Assembly: GCA_965227095.1 (NCBI GenBank)
Contig: CBDDFL010000001.1
Span: forward strand, 2,666,001 to 2,730,000
Length of the DNA stretch: 64,000 bases
From: JANQMY01 sp965227095
GTDB taxonomy: Bacteria > Pseudomonadota > Alphaproteobacteria > JANQMY01
Direction of reading: 5' to 3'
Positions 34,533-44,600 of the stretch are shown piece after piece (positions within the stretch are counted from its first letter, which is position 1; every line of letters begins with the position of its first letter). Under the pieces are notes generated by a model. The model made no database searches. It worked only from the letters and a program-made list of their open reading frames with translations, and was not told the DNA's origin. A program made the position numbers and the translations under genes.

Positions 34533-36685
34533 GGCTGTAGCACGCTCGCGAAAGCGAGGGCTTGGTCCCCCGGACCCGTATACTCAATAAACCCGCGATG
34601 CAGCACGATAACCTTGTCTGCAAGACGAATGTGGCTAGGTCTGTGGCTTACCATGACAATGGTAACTTTCCCTTTAAGGTTACCGAGCAATTGCATCAAC
34701 ATCCGGTCGCCTTCATGGTCAAGCGACGTTGCGGGCTCGTCCAAAAGCAAGATCTTCGCGTCGCGCGTTAACGCCCTGGCAATAATAAGGCGTTGCACGA
34801 AACCAGTTGGTAACTGTTTGACCAAGCTGTCGCCCACACGTGTATTGATGCCGTTGGGTAGGTCTTTGATGATGTCCCAGGCGCCGGTCAATTTCGTTAC
34901 TTCAATCAACCGTTCGTCGCTGGCGGTGGGATCCGCGAGGCGCAGGTTTTGAGCAATCGTCCCATAAAACAGATCCGCCCCTTGAGGGACATAGGCGATT
35001 TGGCGGCGCAGGGCGACGGGGTCTGCCTGGCGCAAGTCCAATCCGTCTACGGAAATGGCGCCCCCTTGCGGCTGATAGAGACCGACGATCAGTTTAAGGA
35101 TCGTGGATTTACCCGACCCGTTAGGGCCGATGATGCTAACAAATTCACCCTTTTCCACGGCGAATTGAGCGCCGATCAAGGCGGGGTCCGTGTCGGCGGA
35201 ATAGCGGAAGCTCACCCGATTGAATTCGATCTTGCCTTCGAATTTCCGAGACAAGAGGGAGGCGCGATCCGTTTGCCGCTCGGGCTTAAGGGTCATCAAT
35301 TGATTAATCTGAGCAACCGACTTTCGAATGTCGTCAAATCGTGTGTAGGCCAAGAAAGCGGCATGGAAGGGCGACAAAACGCGCCAGACCAAAGCCATGG
35401 TTGCGATCAGGGCCCCGATGGTCATGGTCCCCGCGAGAACGGACATGGCGCCAAAACCAAGCACTGCGACGGCAGACATAGTTGTCATTGCTTGGGTGAC
35501 GGTTTGCATCGTTGCGCCGCGCTGGGCGGATTTGAGCTGAGCCGCCACCGTTTGAGACGACAACAGCCGATACCGTTCACGCCAAACATCTTCAGCCGCC
35601 GCTGCTTTGATCGACCGCAAGTTTTGCGTTGCTTCAATCAAGAAGGATTGTCGTTGAACCGCCGCTTTACCGGCTTCTTTGCTCAAATATTGCGTCCGTG
35701 GCATGTAAATGGCGCCAAAGACCAACAAAACGATGATCATCACCACGGGCACCAACGCAATGGGACCTGCCAATATCGCAATGATGCCGATAAACATCAG
35801 GCTGAAGGGAAGGTCCAAGACGGTTTGTGCCAAGGGGCCGGTGAAGAAGTCCCGGACGGATTCGAATTCTCGAATCCGGGAAATTTGTGCACTGACACTG
35901 GATCGTTCCGTGAAGCTCGGCGGCAAGGCGAGGATACGATTCAGAGTTTCCGCGCCCAACAAATAGTCAATCCGTCCTGCGGTGACGCCAATCAATTGCG
36001 CTTTCAAGGTGCGCAATATGAGATCCGCCCCCAATACCACCATAATGCCCGCAAGAAGATAGGGAAGGGTGCCGACCGACCCGTTGCCAATGACTTTGTC
36101 ATAAACGGTCATCACAAACAGGGGAACGCTCGCGGACATGAGGTTGATGACCAAAGTCATAACCAGCAAATGCATGATTATCCGGCGAAACCGGATAAGG
36201 GTCCGATGAAACCAGCTGGTGTTCTGGGCGCCAAACTGCGTGGTGGAATCGATCTGTGTAAAGAAATAGGCGGTGCCTTTGCGCTTTGTCTCGTCCAATG
36301 TGATTTCGAACTGATCGCCTTGATCGATAACCGTCAGGATATCGTCGTTGCGTTCAAGAATGACATAAGCGCGGTCCGATCCATCATCCTCCACAAACAA
36401 ACAAGGACACAGTCGAGCATCGATTTGCGACAGGGCGATTTTGTGAGGAGTGCTTTCGAACCCCAACAGAACCAAGACGTTCCGCAAATCAACAAGGTCA
36501 AACGAATCCGCGAAATGAGGGACAGCCTCGGCAACATCGCGCAGGTCGCCATGCCAATGCAATGCTTTCAGAAGGGGCATCAATGTCGCGGCAAATGGCG
36601 ACGCCGCACTGAATGCGTCGCTATCGCTAACGTTGAGCCGCGGACCGTCGTCCTGTTTTACATTTTCTGCTGGTTGCGCCATCAC
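34529..36685 (-). CDS. Type I secretion permease-ATPase with C39-like domain (LapB-like), catalytic half
   Basis: The 718-residue exporter subunit has a ~150-residue N-terminal C39 peptidase-like domain without the catalytic Cys and His (a substrate-docking domain in LapB/HlyB), a six-helix ABC membrane domain (about 165-450) and an ATPase domain. Walker A is GPNGSGKST (520-528), the Q-loop region reads YVPQGADLFYGTI, and Walker B is ILLLDEPATSLD with catalytic Glu650; H-loop VMVSHRPSH. The signature motif is aberrant: QLPTGFVQR at 624-632 instead of LSGGQxQR. It overlaps both neighbours by four bases. Start GTG at 36685 or ATG at 36682. It should be the ATP-hydrolysing half of a heterodimer with the next protein. 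Confidence 0.93.
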   Translation of the reverse strand: MMAQPAENVKQDDGPRLNVSDSDAFSAASPFAATLMPLLKALHWHGDLRDVAEAVPHFADSFDLVDLRNVLVLLGFESTPHKIALSQIDARLCPCLFVEDDGSDRAYVILERNDDILTVIDQGDQFEITLDETKRKGTAYFFTQIDSTTQFGAQNTSWFHRTLIRFRRIIMHLLVMTLVINLMSASVPLFVMTVYDKVIGNGSVGTLPYLLAGIMVVLGADLILRTLKAQLIGVTAGRIDYLLGAETLNRILALPPSFTERSSVSAQISRIREFESVRDFFTGPLAQTVLDLPFSLMFIGIIAILAGPIALVPVVMIIVLLVFGAIYMPRTQYLSKEAGKAAVQRQSFLIEATQNLRSIKAAAAEDVWRERYRLLSSQTVAAQLKSAQRGATMQTVTQAMTTMSAVAVLGFGAMSVLAGTMTIGALIATMALVWRVLSPFHAAFLAYTRFDDIRKSVAQINQLMTLKPERQTDRASLLSRKFEGKIEFNRVSFRYSADTDPALIGAQFAVEKGEFVSIIGPNGSGKSTILKLIVGLYQPQGGAISVDGLDLRQADPVALRRQIAYVPQGADLFYGTIAQNLRLADPTASDERLIEVTKLTGAWDIIKDLPNGINTRVGDSLVKQLPTGFVQRLIIARALTRDAKILLLDEPATSLDHEGDRMLMQLLGNLKGKVTIVMVSHRPSHIRLADKVIVLHRGFIEYTGPGDQALAFASVLQP

Positions 36686-38391
36686 GCCGTCTTCCCAAGC
36701 TGTTGGATGGGGGGCGTTTTGTCGGTTGCCTGTATCTGTTGTTGTGGCTTCCGCTCGACCTTCCGGAGTGATCTGCCATGAATTTCATAGACGGCGTCGC
36801 ATTTGTTCAACAAAGACGGACGGTGGCTGACCACTATCAACGTCTTTTTTCCCTTCATGGCGCACAAGGTTTCGGTAACGTCTTTGTCACTTTGCATGTC
36901 CATGCCGGTATTTGCGTTGTCGAAAAGCACGATTTTCGGATCATTGATCAGCGCCCGCGCAAACACGATGCGTTGCTGAACGCCTTTTGGAAAATTGTTA
37001 ATGGATCCTTCGCCGACCTTTGTGTCCAAGCCGTTAGGCAGACGGGCAACAAAGTTTGTAAGCTGTATTTTTTCCGCAACTTGCAACGCTCGCTCGCGTT
37101 GGGGACCGTTTTGAAACATCGACAGGTTGTCGATGAGCGTGCCGTTGAACAGGTCGCCAATTTGCGGGATCAAGCCGATCTGAGATCGCAGGGAAACCGT
37201 ATCGCAAGCGTTAACATCGCGATCGTCAATCAGAATGCGCCCTTCATCCGGTCGCACCAGACCCATGATGATGTGCAACAATGTGGATTTCCCGCAGCTA
37301 TTGTCTCCTGTAATCCCGATCATCTGCCCAGGCTCGACGGTCAGATTAAGGTTCTGAAACAACGGCTCGCTATTTGGAAATCCGAAAGCGACGTTTTCAA
37401 GCTTTACGCTCCCGTGATCCAAATCCACCTCTTCGCGGATTTCATTCTGTTCCAACGGCAAGTCTTTCAGCGTCTGAAAACGGTCTTCGGCAAGCTGGAT
37501 GCTTTGGAATTTGTTCCAGACGCCAATGGTTTTCAAAACCGGTTGAAGGACCCGCCCGGCCAGCATGGTACAGGCGGCAAGCCCGCCCATTGTCATGGAA
37601 TGGTTGATCACCAAAAGGCACCCCAGCCCGACCACCGAAATAATTGCGGCTTGGCTGAACGCGGAACTGACGCTCTGGCCGATGGCGTTAAGCCGGCTCA
37701 GCTCACAGATCATTTCCGCGGATTTGCCTTGGAGGCGCTCATAGCGGCGCAACATGACAAATTCCATGGCCATCGATTTGACCGTGTGAATTCCGCCAAG
37801 CAACTCAATGAGAAAATCATACCGGCGTTTGTCGGTTTCGATCCGCCGCTCCAAGGTGACTTTCAGCTTGTTACCGATCCAACCGGAAATAACGATCAAG
37901 CTTCCCAACAGAACAAGAGGGATGACCACAAGTGGGCCGGCGATAAACCAGATCAAGGCCAGAAAGATGAAGACGAAAGGCAGATCGACCATCAACAAAG
38001 CGACTTGCCCAAAGTAAAAGTCCTTAATCGCCGAAATACCCTTCATATTTTCCAGGTAAGCAGCGGGGCTTTGCTTTTCATAGGCCGCGAGATCCGCCTT
38101 CATAATGCGTTCGAAGGAATCGAGGCTGGTGCGATGTTCAAAACGCGCGCCGATTTCGTTGATGATGCTGGCGCGTACGATGCGCAGCGACACTTCCAAT
38201 CCGATGGCGAGCAATGTGCCGACGACCAGGAAGGTCATGGTGGAAAAGGCCGCGTTCGGAATAATTCGGTCGTATACTTGAAGAATCAAGATGGGAAGGG
38301 CGAGAGCAAGCAGGTTGATGCACAACGATGTGAGAATAACATCGGCCCGGCGCCACCCTTTTGGCGGGGAAAAGCTGCCAAACTGAAACAC
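36682..38391 (-). CDS. Type I secretion permease-ATPase, degenerate half
   Basis: An ABC exporter subunit with a six-helix membrane domain and an ATPase domain, no C39-like domain. The GTG at 38391 is chosen as start (569 residues) because GAGGG lies eight bases upstream; a TTG at 38505 would add 38 basic, Asn/Ser-rich residues with no binding site. The ATPase domain is degenerate: Walker A GDNSCGKST lacks the second glycine, the signature is NNFPKGVQQR in place of LSGGQ, and Walker B ends IVLFDNANTGMD, so the catalytic glutamate is Asn. H-loop VVSHRPS is kept. It is first in the operon with the LapB-like subunit and the adaptor; together they presumably export the adhesin encoded divergently. 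Confidence 0.9.
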   Translation of the reverse strand: MFQFGSFSPPKGWRRADVILTSLCINLLALALPILILQVYDRIIPNAAFSTMTFLVVGTLLAIGLEVSLRIVRASIINEIGARFEHRTSLDSFERIMKADLAAYEKQSPAAYLENMKGISAIKDFYFGQVALLMVDLPFVFIFLALIWFIAGPLVVIPLVLLGSLIVISGWIGNKLKVTLERRIETDKRRYDFLIELLGGIHTVKSMAMEFVMLRRYERLQGKSAEMICELSRLNAIGQSVSSAFSQAAIISVVGLGCLLVINHSMTMGGLAACTMLAGRVLQPVLKTIGVWNKFQSIQLAEDRFQTLKDLPLEQNEIREEVDLDHGSVKLENVAFGFPNSEPLFQNLNLTVEPGQMIGITGDNSCGKSTLLHIIMGLVRPDEGRILIDDRDVNACDTVSLRSQIGLIPQIGDLFNGTLIDNLSMFQNGPQRERALQVAEKIQLTNFVARLPNGLDTKVGEGSINNFPKGVQQRIVFARALINDPKIVLFDNANTGMDMQSDKDVTETLCAMKGKKTLIVVSHRPSLLNKCDAVYEIHGRSLRKVERKPQQQIQATDKTPPIQQLGKTA

Positions 38392-38684
38392 GTTGTCTGC
38401 CCTCGTACTACGGCCAATGTTATAATTTTTTCGAGAGTACGTTTTACTAGGGTTTCCTTTCGTCTTGGTAAATTGGTTACGTCGGAAATTGGCGGATTTT
38501 GTCAAAAATCAGTAAACATATCATTTTGTATAAAATTTTATACAATTTTGATTCAAGTATAACTGCAATTATTGGAGAAACATCTGTGTATTTTATTCTG
38601 TTTTAGAGGTCCATTTACGATTGTTACTTAAAACTACCCGGTAATTACCAAAAGAAGTTTGGACACAGTAGGCTGGGTAGGCGC
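38392..38684. promoter_or_regulatory. Divergent promoter region of T1SS operon and giant adhesin
   Basis: This 293-bp AT-rich gap must carry promoters in both directions. It holds a perfect 20-bp palindrome (38526-38545), a perfect 10-bp palindrome GGTAATTACC (38640-38649), and AAGTATAACTGCA at 38555-38567, which contains a TATAAC minus-10-like core and recurs exactly at 60626-60638 in another intergenic region. Shared control of secretion operon and substrate is likely from this layout. Confidence 0.55.
38526..38545. promoter_or_regulatory. 20-bp perfect palindrome, candidate operator
   Basis: TTGTATAAAA followed directly by its exact reverse complement TTTTATACAA. Placed midway between the two divergent start codons, it fits a dimeric regulator site controlling the adhesin and its exporter. 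No regulator gene is adjacent. Confidence 0.45.
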
Positions 38685-41600
38685 ATGGCTAAGGACCGTG
38701 AAGACGAGAAGCCCGATCACGAGGGCCCTCTCGGAAAACAGGATGCAGCGAAAGCAGGACAAGACGCGACCAATCTTGATGTAAAGGATGCGCGCCTTGA
38801 CGACAGCGAAGATCTTCTGGATGAAGAATATTCGCTTTCTGAAACGCGCAGCCAAGAAGTTGCCAATGAAAATATTCATTTAGGCAGCGCACGTAATGAC
38901 GTAGAACCTGGTTCCGCCGCGGAAGATGCGAACAGCGGACGCGGGTTTAATCCTGCGGGGGATGGGCATACCAAGTCAGAGCTTGCCGGCGGCCAAACAT
39001 CGGAAGAGGGACGGGCTGATCCTTCTGAAACGACGGCCCCAACCTCCAACGGCACCCCGTCGGACGGGGGCGGTTTTCATCAGGATGTCCCAATTGCCAA
39101 TTCGACCGGCACCCCGAATGGAATTATCGTTGCGGGAAATGGCGCGCCGCTCCAATTTGTATCGTTTGACGGCGGAACGGGATTTGTAAACAGCGGCACT
39201 CCGGCCACAAATTCGCAGGGGGGTGATTTTTCGGGGATTGCGGCGCAGAACGATCTCCTCGCCCGCAGCACCCAGACAGAAGGCTCTGAGAGCGCTTCAT
39301 CACCTGCTACTCCCGCTCCTCAGTCGTCAGTTAGCGGAATAAGTAACGCAAATGCGCCTTTAACAGCCGTCTCGGAAGATTTGTCCGATGGGACGCCGAT
39401 TGGGTTTGTGGCGTTTGCCAACGACAGCGATGCTGGCGATACAGTTACCTATTCGTTAATCGACGCATCAGGTGCGCCGTTGTTGACCGGACCGTTTGAG
39501 ATAAACGCGTTAACCGGTGTTGTTTCGGTACGAGACAGTTCACAGCTTGACTTCGAAACCTTGCCGGTTGTGCCGTTACGCATTAAGGCGACATCAACCG
39601 ATGGGTCCACCAGCACCGCAAGTTTTGATATTCCGCTAGCGGACGTGAATGAAGCCCCGACGGCGGTGACCCTTGATAATCAAGTCACCAGCATCGCCGA
39701 GAACTCGGATACAACGTCTTCCACCAAAGTTGCGGATATCTCGGTGACGGACGATGCGCTCGGCACCAATGATCTGTCGCTGACGGGTGCCGATGCGGAC
39801 AAGTTCGAGATTGTCGACAATGGCGGCTCGTTCGAATTGCATCTGAAAGCCGGTGTGACGCTTAATTACGAAGCGGACGGCCAGTTCGACGTGACGGTCG
39901 AAGTGGATGATGCCTCTGTGGGCGGCACGCCGGACGCGTCGCAGAGCTTCTCGCTCAGTGTGACGGACGTCAATGAGGCCCCGACGGCGGTGACCCTCGA
40001 CAATCAAGTCACGTCGATTGCGGAAAATACCGACACCTCGTCCTCGACGAAGGTGGCGGATATCTCGGTCACCGACGATGCCCTGGGCACCAATGATCTG
40101 TCGCTGACGGGCGCCGATGCGGATAAGTTCGAGATCGTCGATAACGGTGGCAGCTTCGAACTGCACCTGAAGGCCGGTGTGACGCTTGATCATGAAGCGG
40201 ACGGTCAGTTCGATGTGACCGTCGAGGTGGACGATGCCTCTGTGGGCGGCACGCCGGATGCCTCTCAGGCCTTCAGCCTGTCGGTCACGGATGTGAACGA
40301 GGCCCCGACGGCGGTGAGCCTCGACAACCAAGTCACGTCCATCGCGGAAAATACCGACACCTCGTCTTCCACCAAAGTCGCCGATATCTCGGTCACCGAC
40401 GATGCCCTGGGCACCAATGACCTGTCGCTGACGGGCGCCGATGCCGACAAGTTCGAGATTGTCGATAATGCCGGCAGCTTCGAACTGCACCTGAAGGCGG
40501 GCGTCACCCTGGACCACGAGGCGGATGGCCAGTTCGATGTGACCGTGGAGGTAGACGATGCCAGCGTCGGCGGCACGCCGGATGCATCGCAGAGCTTCTC
40601 GCTCAGTGTGACGGACGTGAATGAGGCCCCCACGACGGTCACGCTGGACAACCAAGTCACCAGCATTGCTGAGAACTCGGATACCTCCAGTTCCACCAAG
40701 GTGGCGGACATCTCGGTCACCGACGATGCGCTGGGCACCAACGATCTGTCGCTGACGGGCGCCGATGCGGACAAGTTCGAGATCGTCGATAATGGCGGCA
40801 GCTTTGAGCTGCATCTGAAGGCCGGCGTCACCCTCGACCATGAAGCGGACGGTCAGTTCGACGTGACCGTCGAAGTGGATGATGCCTCGGTCGGCGGCAC
40901 GCCGGACGCGAGCCAGGCTTTCAGCCTGTCGGTCACTGATGTGAACGAGGCACCAACGGCGGTGACCCTCGACAATCAAGTCACGTCGATTGCGGAAAAT
41001 ACCGGCACCTCGTCCTCGACGAAGGTGGCGGATATCTTGGTCACCGACGATGCCCTGGGCACCAATGATCTGTCATTGACCGGCGCTGATGCGGACAAGT
41101 TTGAGATCGTCGATAATGGCGGCTCGTTCGAGCTGCATCTGAAGGCGGGTGTCACCCTCGACCATGAAGCGGACGGTCAGTTCGATGTGACGGTGGAAGT
41201 GGACGATGCCAGCGTCGGCGGCACGCCGGACGCGAGCCAGAGCTTCTCGCTCAGTGTGACGGACGTCAATGAAGCGCCGACCGCGGTGACCCTCGATAAT
41301 CAGGTGACCAGCATCGCCGAGAACTCGGATACGTCCAGTTCAACCAAGGTCGCCGACATCTCGGTCACGGACGATGCCCTGGGCACGAACGATCTGTCCT
41401 TGACCGGCGCCGATGCGGACAAGTTCGAGATTGTGGACAATGGCGGCAGCTTCGAGCTGCATCTGAAGGCGGGCGTGACGCTTGATCACGAGGCCGACGG
41501 CCAGTTCGATGTGACCGTCGAGGTGGACGATGCCGCTGTGGGCGGCACGCCGGATGCATCGCAGAGCTTCTCGCTCAGTGTGACGGACGTGAACGAAGCC

Positions 41601-44600
41601 CCGACGGCGGTCACCCTCGATAATCAGGTCACGTCGATTGCGGAAAATACCGACACCTCGTCTTCCACCAAAGTCGCCGATATCTCGGTGACGGACGATG
41701 CCCTGGGCACCAATGACCTGTCGCTGACGGGCGCCGATGCGGATAAGTTCGAGATTGTCGACAATGGCGGCAGCTTCGAACTCCATTTGAAGGCCGGCGT
41801 GACGCTTGATCATGAGGCGGACGGTCAGTTCGACGTGACCGTGGAGGTGGACGATGCGTCTGTGGGCGGCACGCCGGATGCGTCTCAGGCCTTCAGCCTG
41901 TCGGTCACCGATGTGAACGAGGCACCGACGGCGGTGACGTTGGACAACCAAGTCACCAGCATCGCGGAAAATACCGATACCTCGTCATCGACGAAGGTGG
42001 CGGACATCTCCGTCACCGACGATGCGCTCGGCACGAACGATCTGTCATTGACAGGTGCCGATGCGGATAAGTTCGAGATTGTCGACAATGGCGGCAGCTT
42101 CGAACTCCATTTGAAGGCCGGCGTGACGCTTGATCATGAGGCGGACGGTCAGTTCGACGTGACCGTGGAGGTGGACGATGCGTCTGTGGGCGGCACGCCG
42201 GATGCGTCTCAGGCCTTCAGCCTGTCGGTCACCGATGTGAACGAGGCACCGACGGCGGTGACGTTGGACAACCAAGTCACCAGCATCGCGGAAAATACCG
42301 ATACCTCGTCATCGACGAAGGTGGCGGACATCTCCGTCACCGACGATGCGCTCGGCACGAACGATCTGTCATTGACAGGTGCCGATGCGGATAAGTTCGA
42401 GATCGTCGATAATGGCGGGAACTTCGAACTGCACCTCAAGGCCGGCGTCACCCTCGATCATGAAGCGGATGGCCAGTTCGATGTGACGGTGGAAGTGGAC
42501 GATGCGTCTGTGGGCGGCACGCCGGATGCGTCTCAGGCCTTCAGCCTGTCGGTCACCGATGTGAACGAGGCACCGACGGCGGTGAGCCTCGATAATCAGG
42601 TGACGTCGATTGCGGAAAGTGCCGACACGTCGAGTTCGACCAAGGTCGCCGATATCTCCGTGACGGACGATGCGCTGGGCACGAATGATCTGTCCCTGAC
42701 GGGCGCCGATGCGGATAAGTTCGAGATCGTCGATAATGGCGGCTCGTTCGAGCTGCATTTGAAGGCGGGGGTCACCCTCGACCATGAAGCGGACGGCCAG
42801 TTCGATGTGACCGTTGAGGTGGACGATGCCGCTGTGGGCGGGACGCCGGATGCCTCTCAGGCCTTCAGCCTGTCGGTCACGGATGTGAACGAGGCACCGA
42901 CGGCGGTCACCCTCGATAATCAGGTGACGTCGATTGCGGAAAGTGCCGACACGTCGAGTTCGACCAAGGTCGCCGATATCTCTGTGACGGATGATGCGTT
43001 GGGCACCAACGACCTGTCGCTGACGGGTGCGGATGCGGACAAGTTCGAGATCGTCGATAATGGTGGCAGCTTCGAACTGCACCTCAAAGCGGGAGTTGCC
43101 CTGGATCACGAGACGGACGGCCAGTTCGATGTAACGGTTGAGGTAGACGATGCCGCTGTGGGCGGGACGCCGGATGCGTCTCAGTCGTTCAGCCTGTCGG
43201 TCACCGACGTGAACGAAGCACCGACGGCGGTGACCCTTGATAATCAAGTCACCAGCATTGCCGAGAACTCGGATACAACGTCTTCCACCAAAGTCGCCGA
43301 CATCTCGGTCACCGATGATGCGCTGGGCACCAATGATCTGTCATTGACAGGTGCCGATGCGGATAAGTTCGAGATCGTCGATAATGGCGGCTCGTTCGAG
43401 CTGCATTTGAAGGCGGGGGTCACCCTCGACCATGAAGCGGACGGTCAGTTCGATGTGACCGTGGAAGTGGATGATGCCTCTGTGGGCGGCACGCCGGACG
43501 CGAGCCAAGCCTTCAGCCTGTCGGTCACCGATGTGAACGAGGCCCCGACGGCGGTCACGCTGGACAACCAAGTCACCAGCATTGCGGAGAACTCGGATAC
43601 CTCCAGTTCCACCAAAGTGGCGGACATCTCGGTCACCGACGATGCGCTGGGCACCAATGATCTGTCATTGACCGGCGCTGATGCGGACAAGTTTGAGATC
43701 GTCGATAATGGCGGCTCGTTCGAGCTGCATCTGAAGGCGGGTGTCACCCTCGACCATGAAGCGGACGGTCAGTTCGATGTGACGGTGGAAGTGGACGATG
43801 CCAGCGTCGGCGGCACGCCGGACGCGAGCCAGAGCTTCTCGCTCAGTGTGACGGACGTCAATGAAGCGCCGACCGCGGTGACCCTCGATAATCAGGTGAC
43901 CAGCATCGCCGAGAACTCGGATACGTCCAGTTCAACCAAGGTCGCCGACATCTCGGTCACGGACGATGCCCTGGGCACGAACGATCTGTCCTTGACCGGC
44001 GCCGATGCGGACAAGTTCGAGATTGTGGACAATGGCGGCAGCTTCGAGCTGCATCTGAAGGCGGGCGTGACGCTTGATCACGAGGCCGACGGCCAGTTCG
44101 ATGTGACCGTCGAGGTGGACGATGCCGCTGTGGGCGGCACGCCGGATGCATCGCAGAGCTTCTCGCTCAGTGTGACGGACGTCAATGAAGCCCCGACGGC
44201 GGTCACCCTCGATAATCAGGTCACGTCGATTGCGGAAAATACCGACACCTCGTCTTCCACCAAAGTCGCCGATATCTCGGTGACGGACGATGCCCTGGGC
44301 ACCAATGACCTGTCGCTGACGGGCGCCGATGCGGATAAGTTCGAGATTGTCGACAATGGCGGCAGCTTCGAACTCCATTTGAAGGCCGGCGTGACGCTTG
44401 ATCATGAGGCGGACGGTCAGTTCGACGTGACCGTGGAGGTGGACGATGCGTCTGTGGGCGGCACGCCGGATGCGTCTCAGGCCTTCAGCCTGTCGGTCAC
44501 CGATGTGAACGAGGCACCGACGGCGGTGACGTTGGACAACCAAGTCACCAGCATCGCGGAAAATACCGATACCTCGTCATCGACGAAGGTGGCGGACATC

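Noticed and set aside
33144..38562. Three long plus-strand open frames (about 602, 610 and 594 codons) tiling the T1SS operon
   Set aside because: They lie exactly antisense to the three secretion genes, have His/Gln/Arg-rich composition and no domain character; they result from codon usage of the genuine genes.
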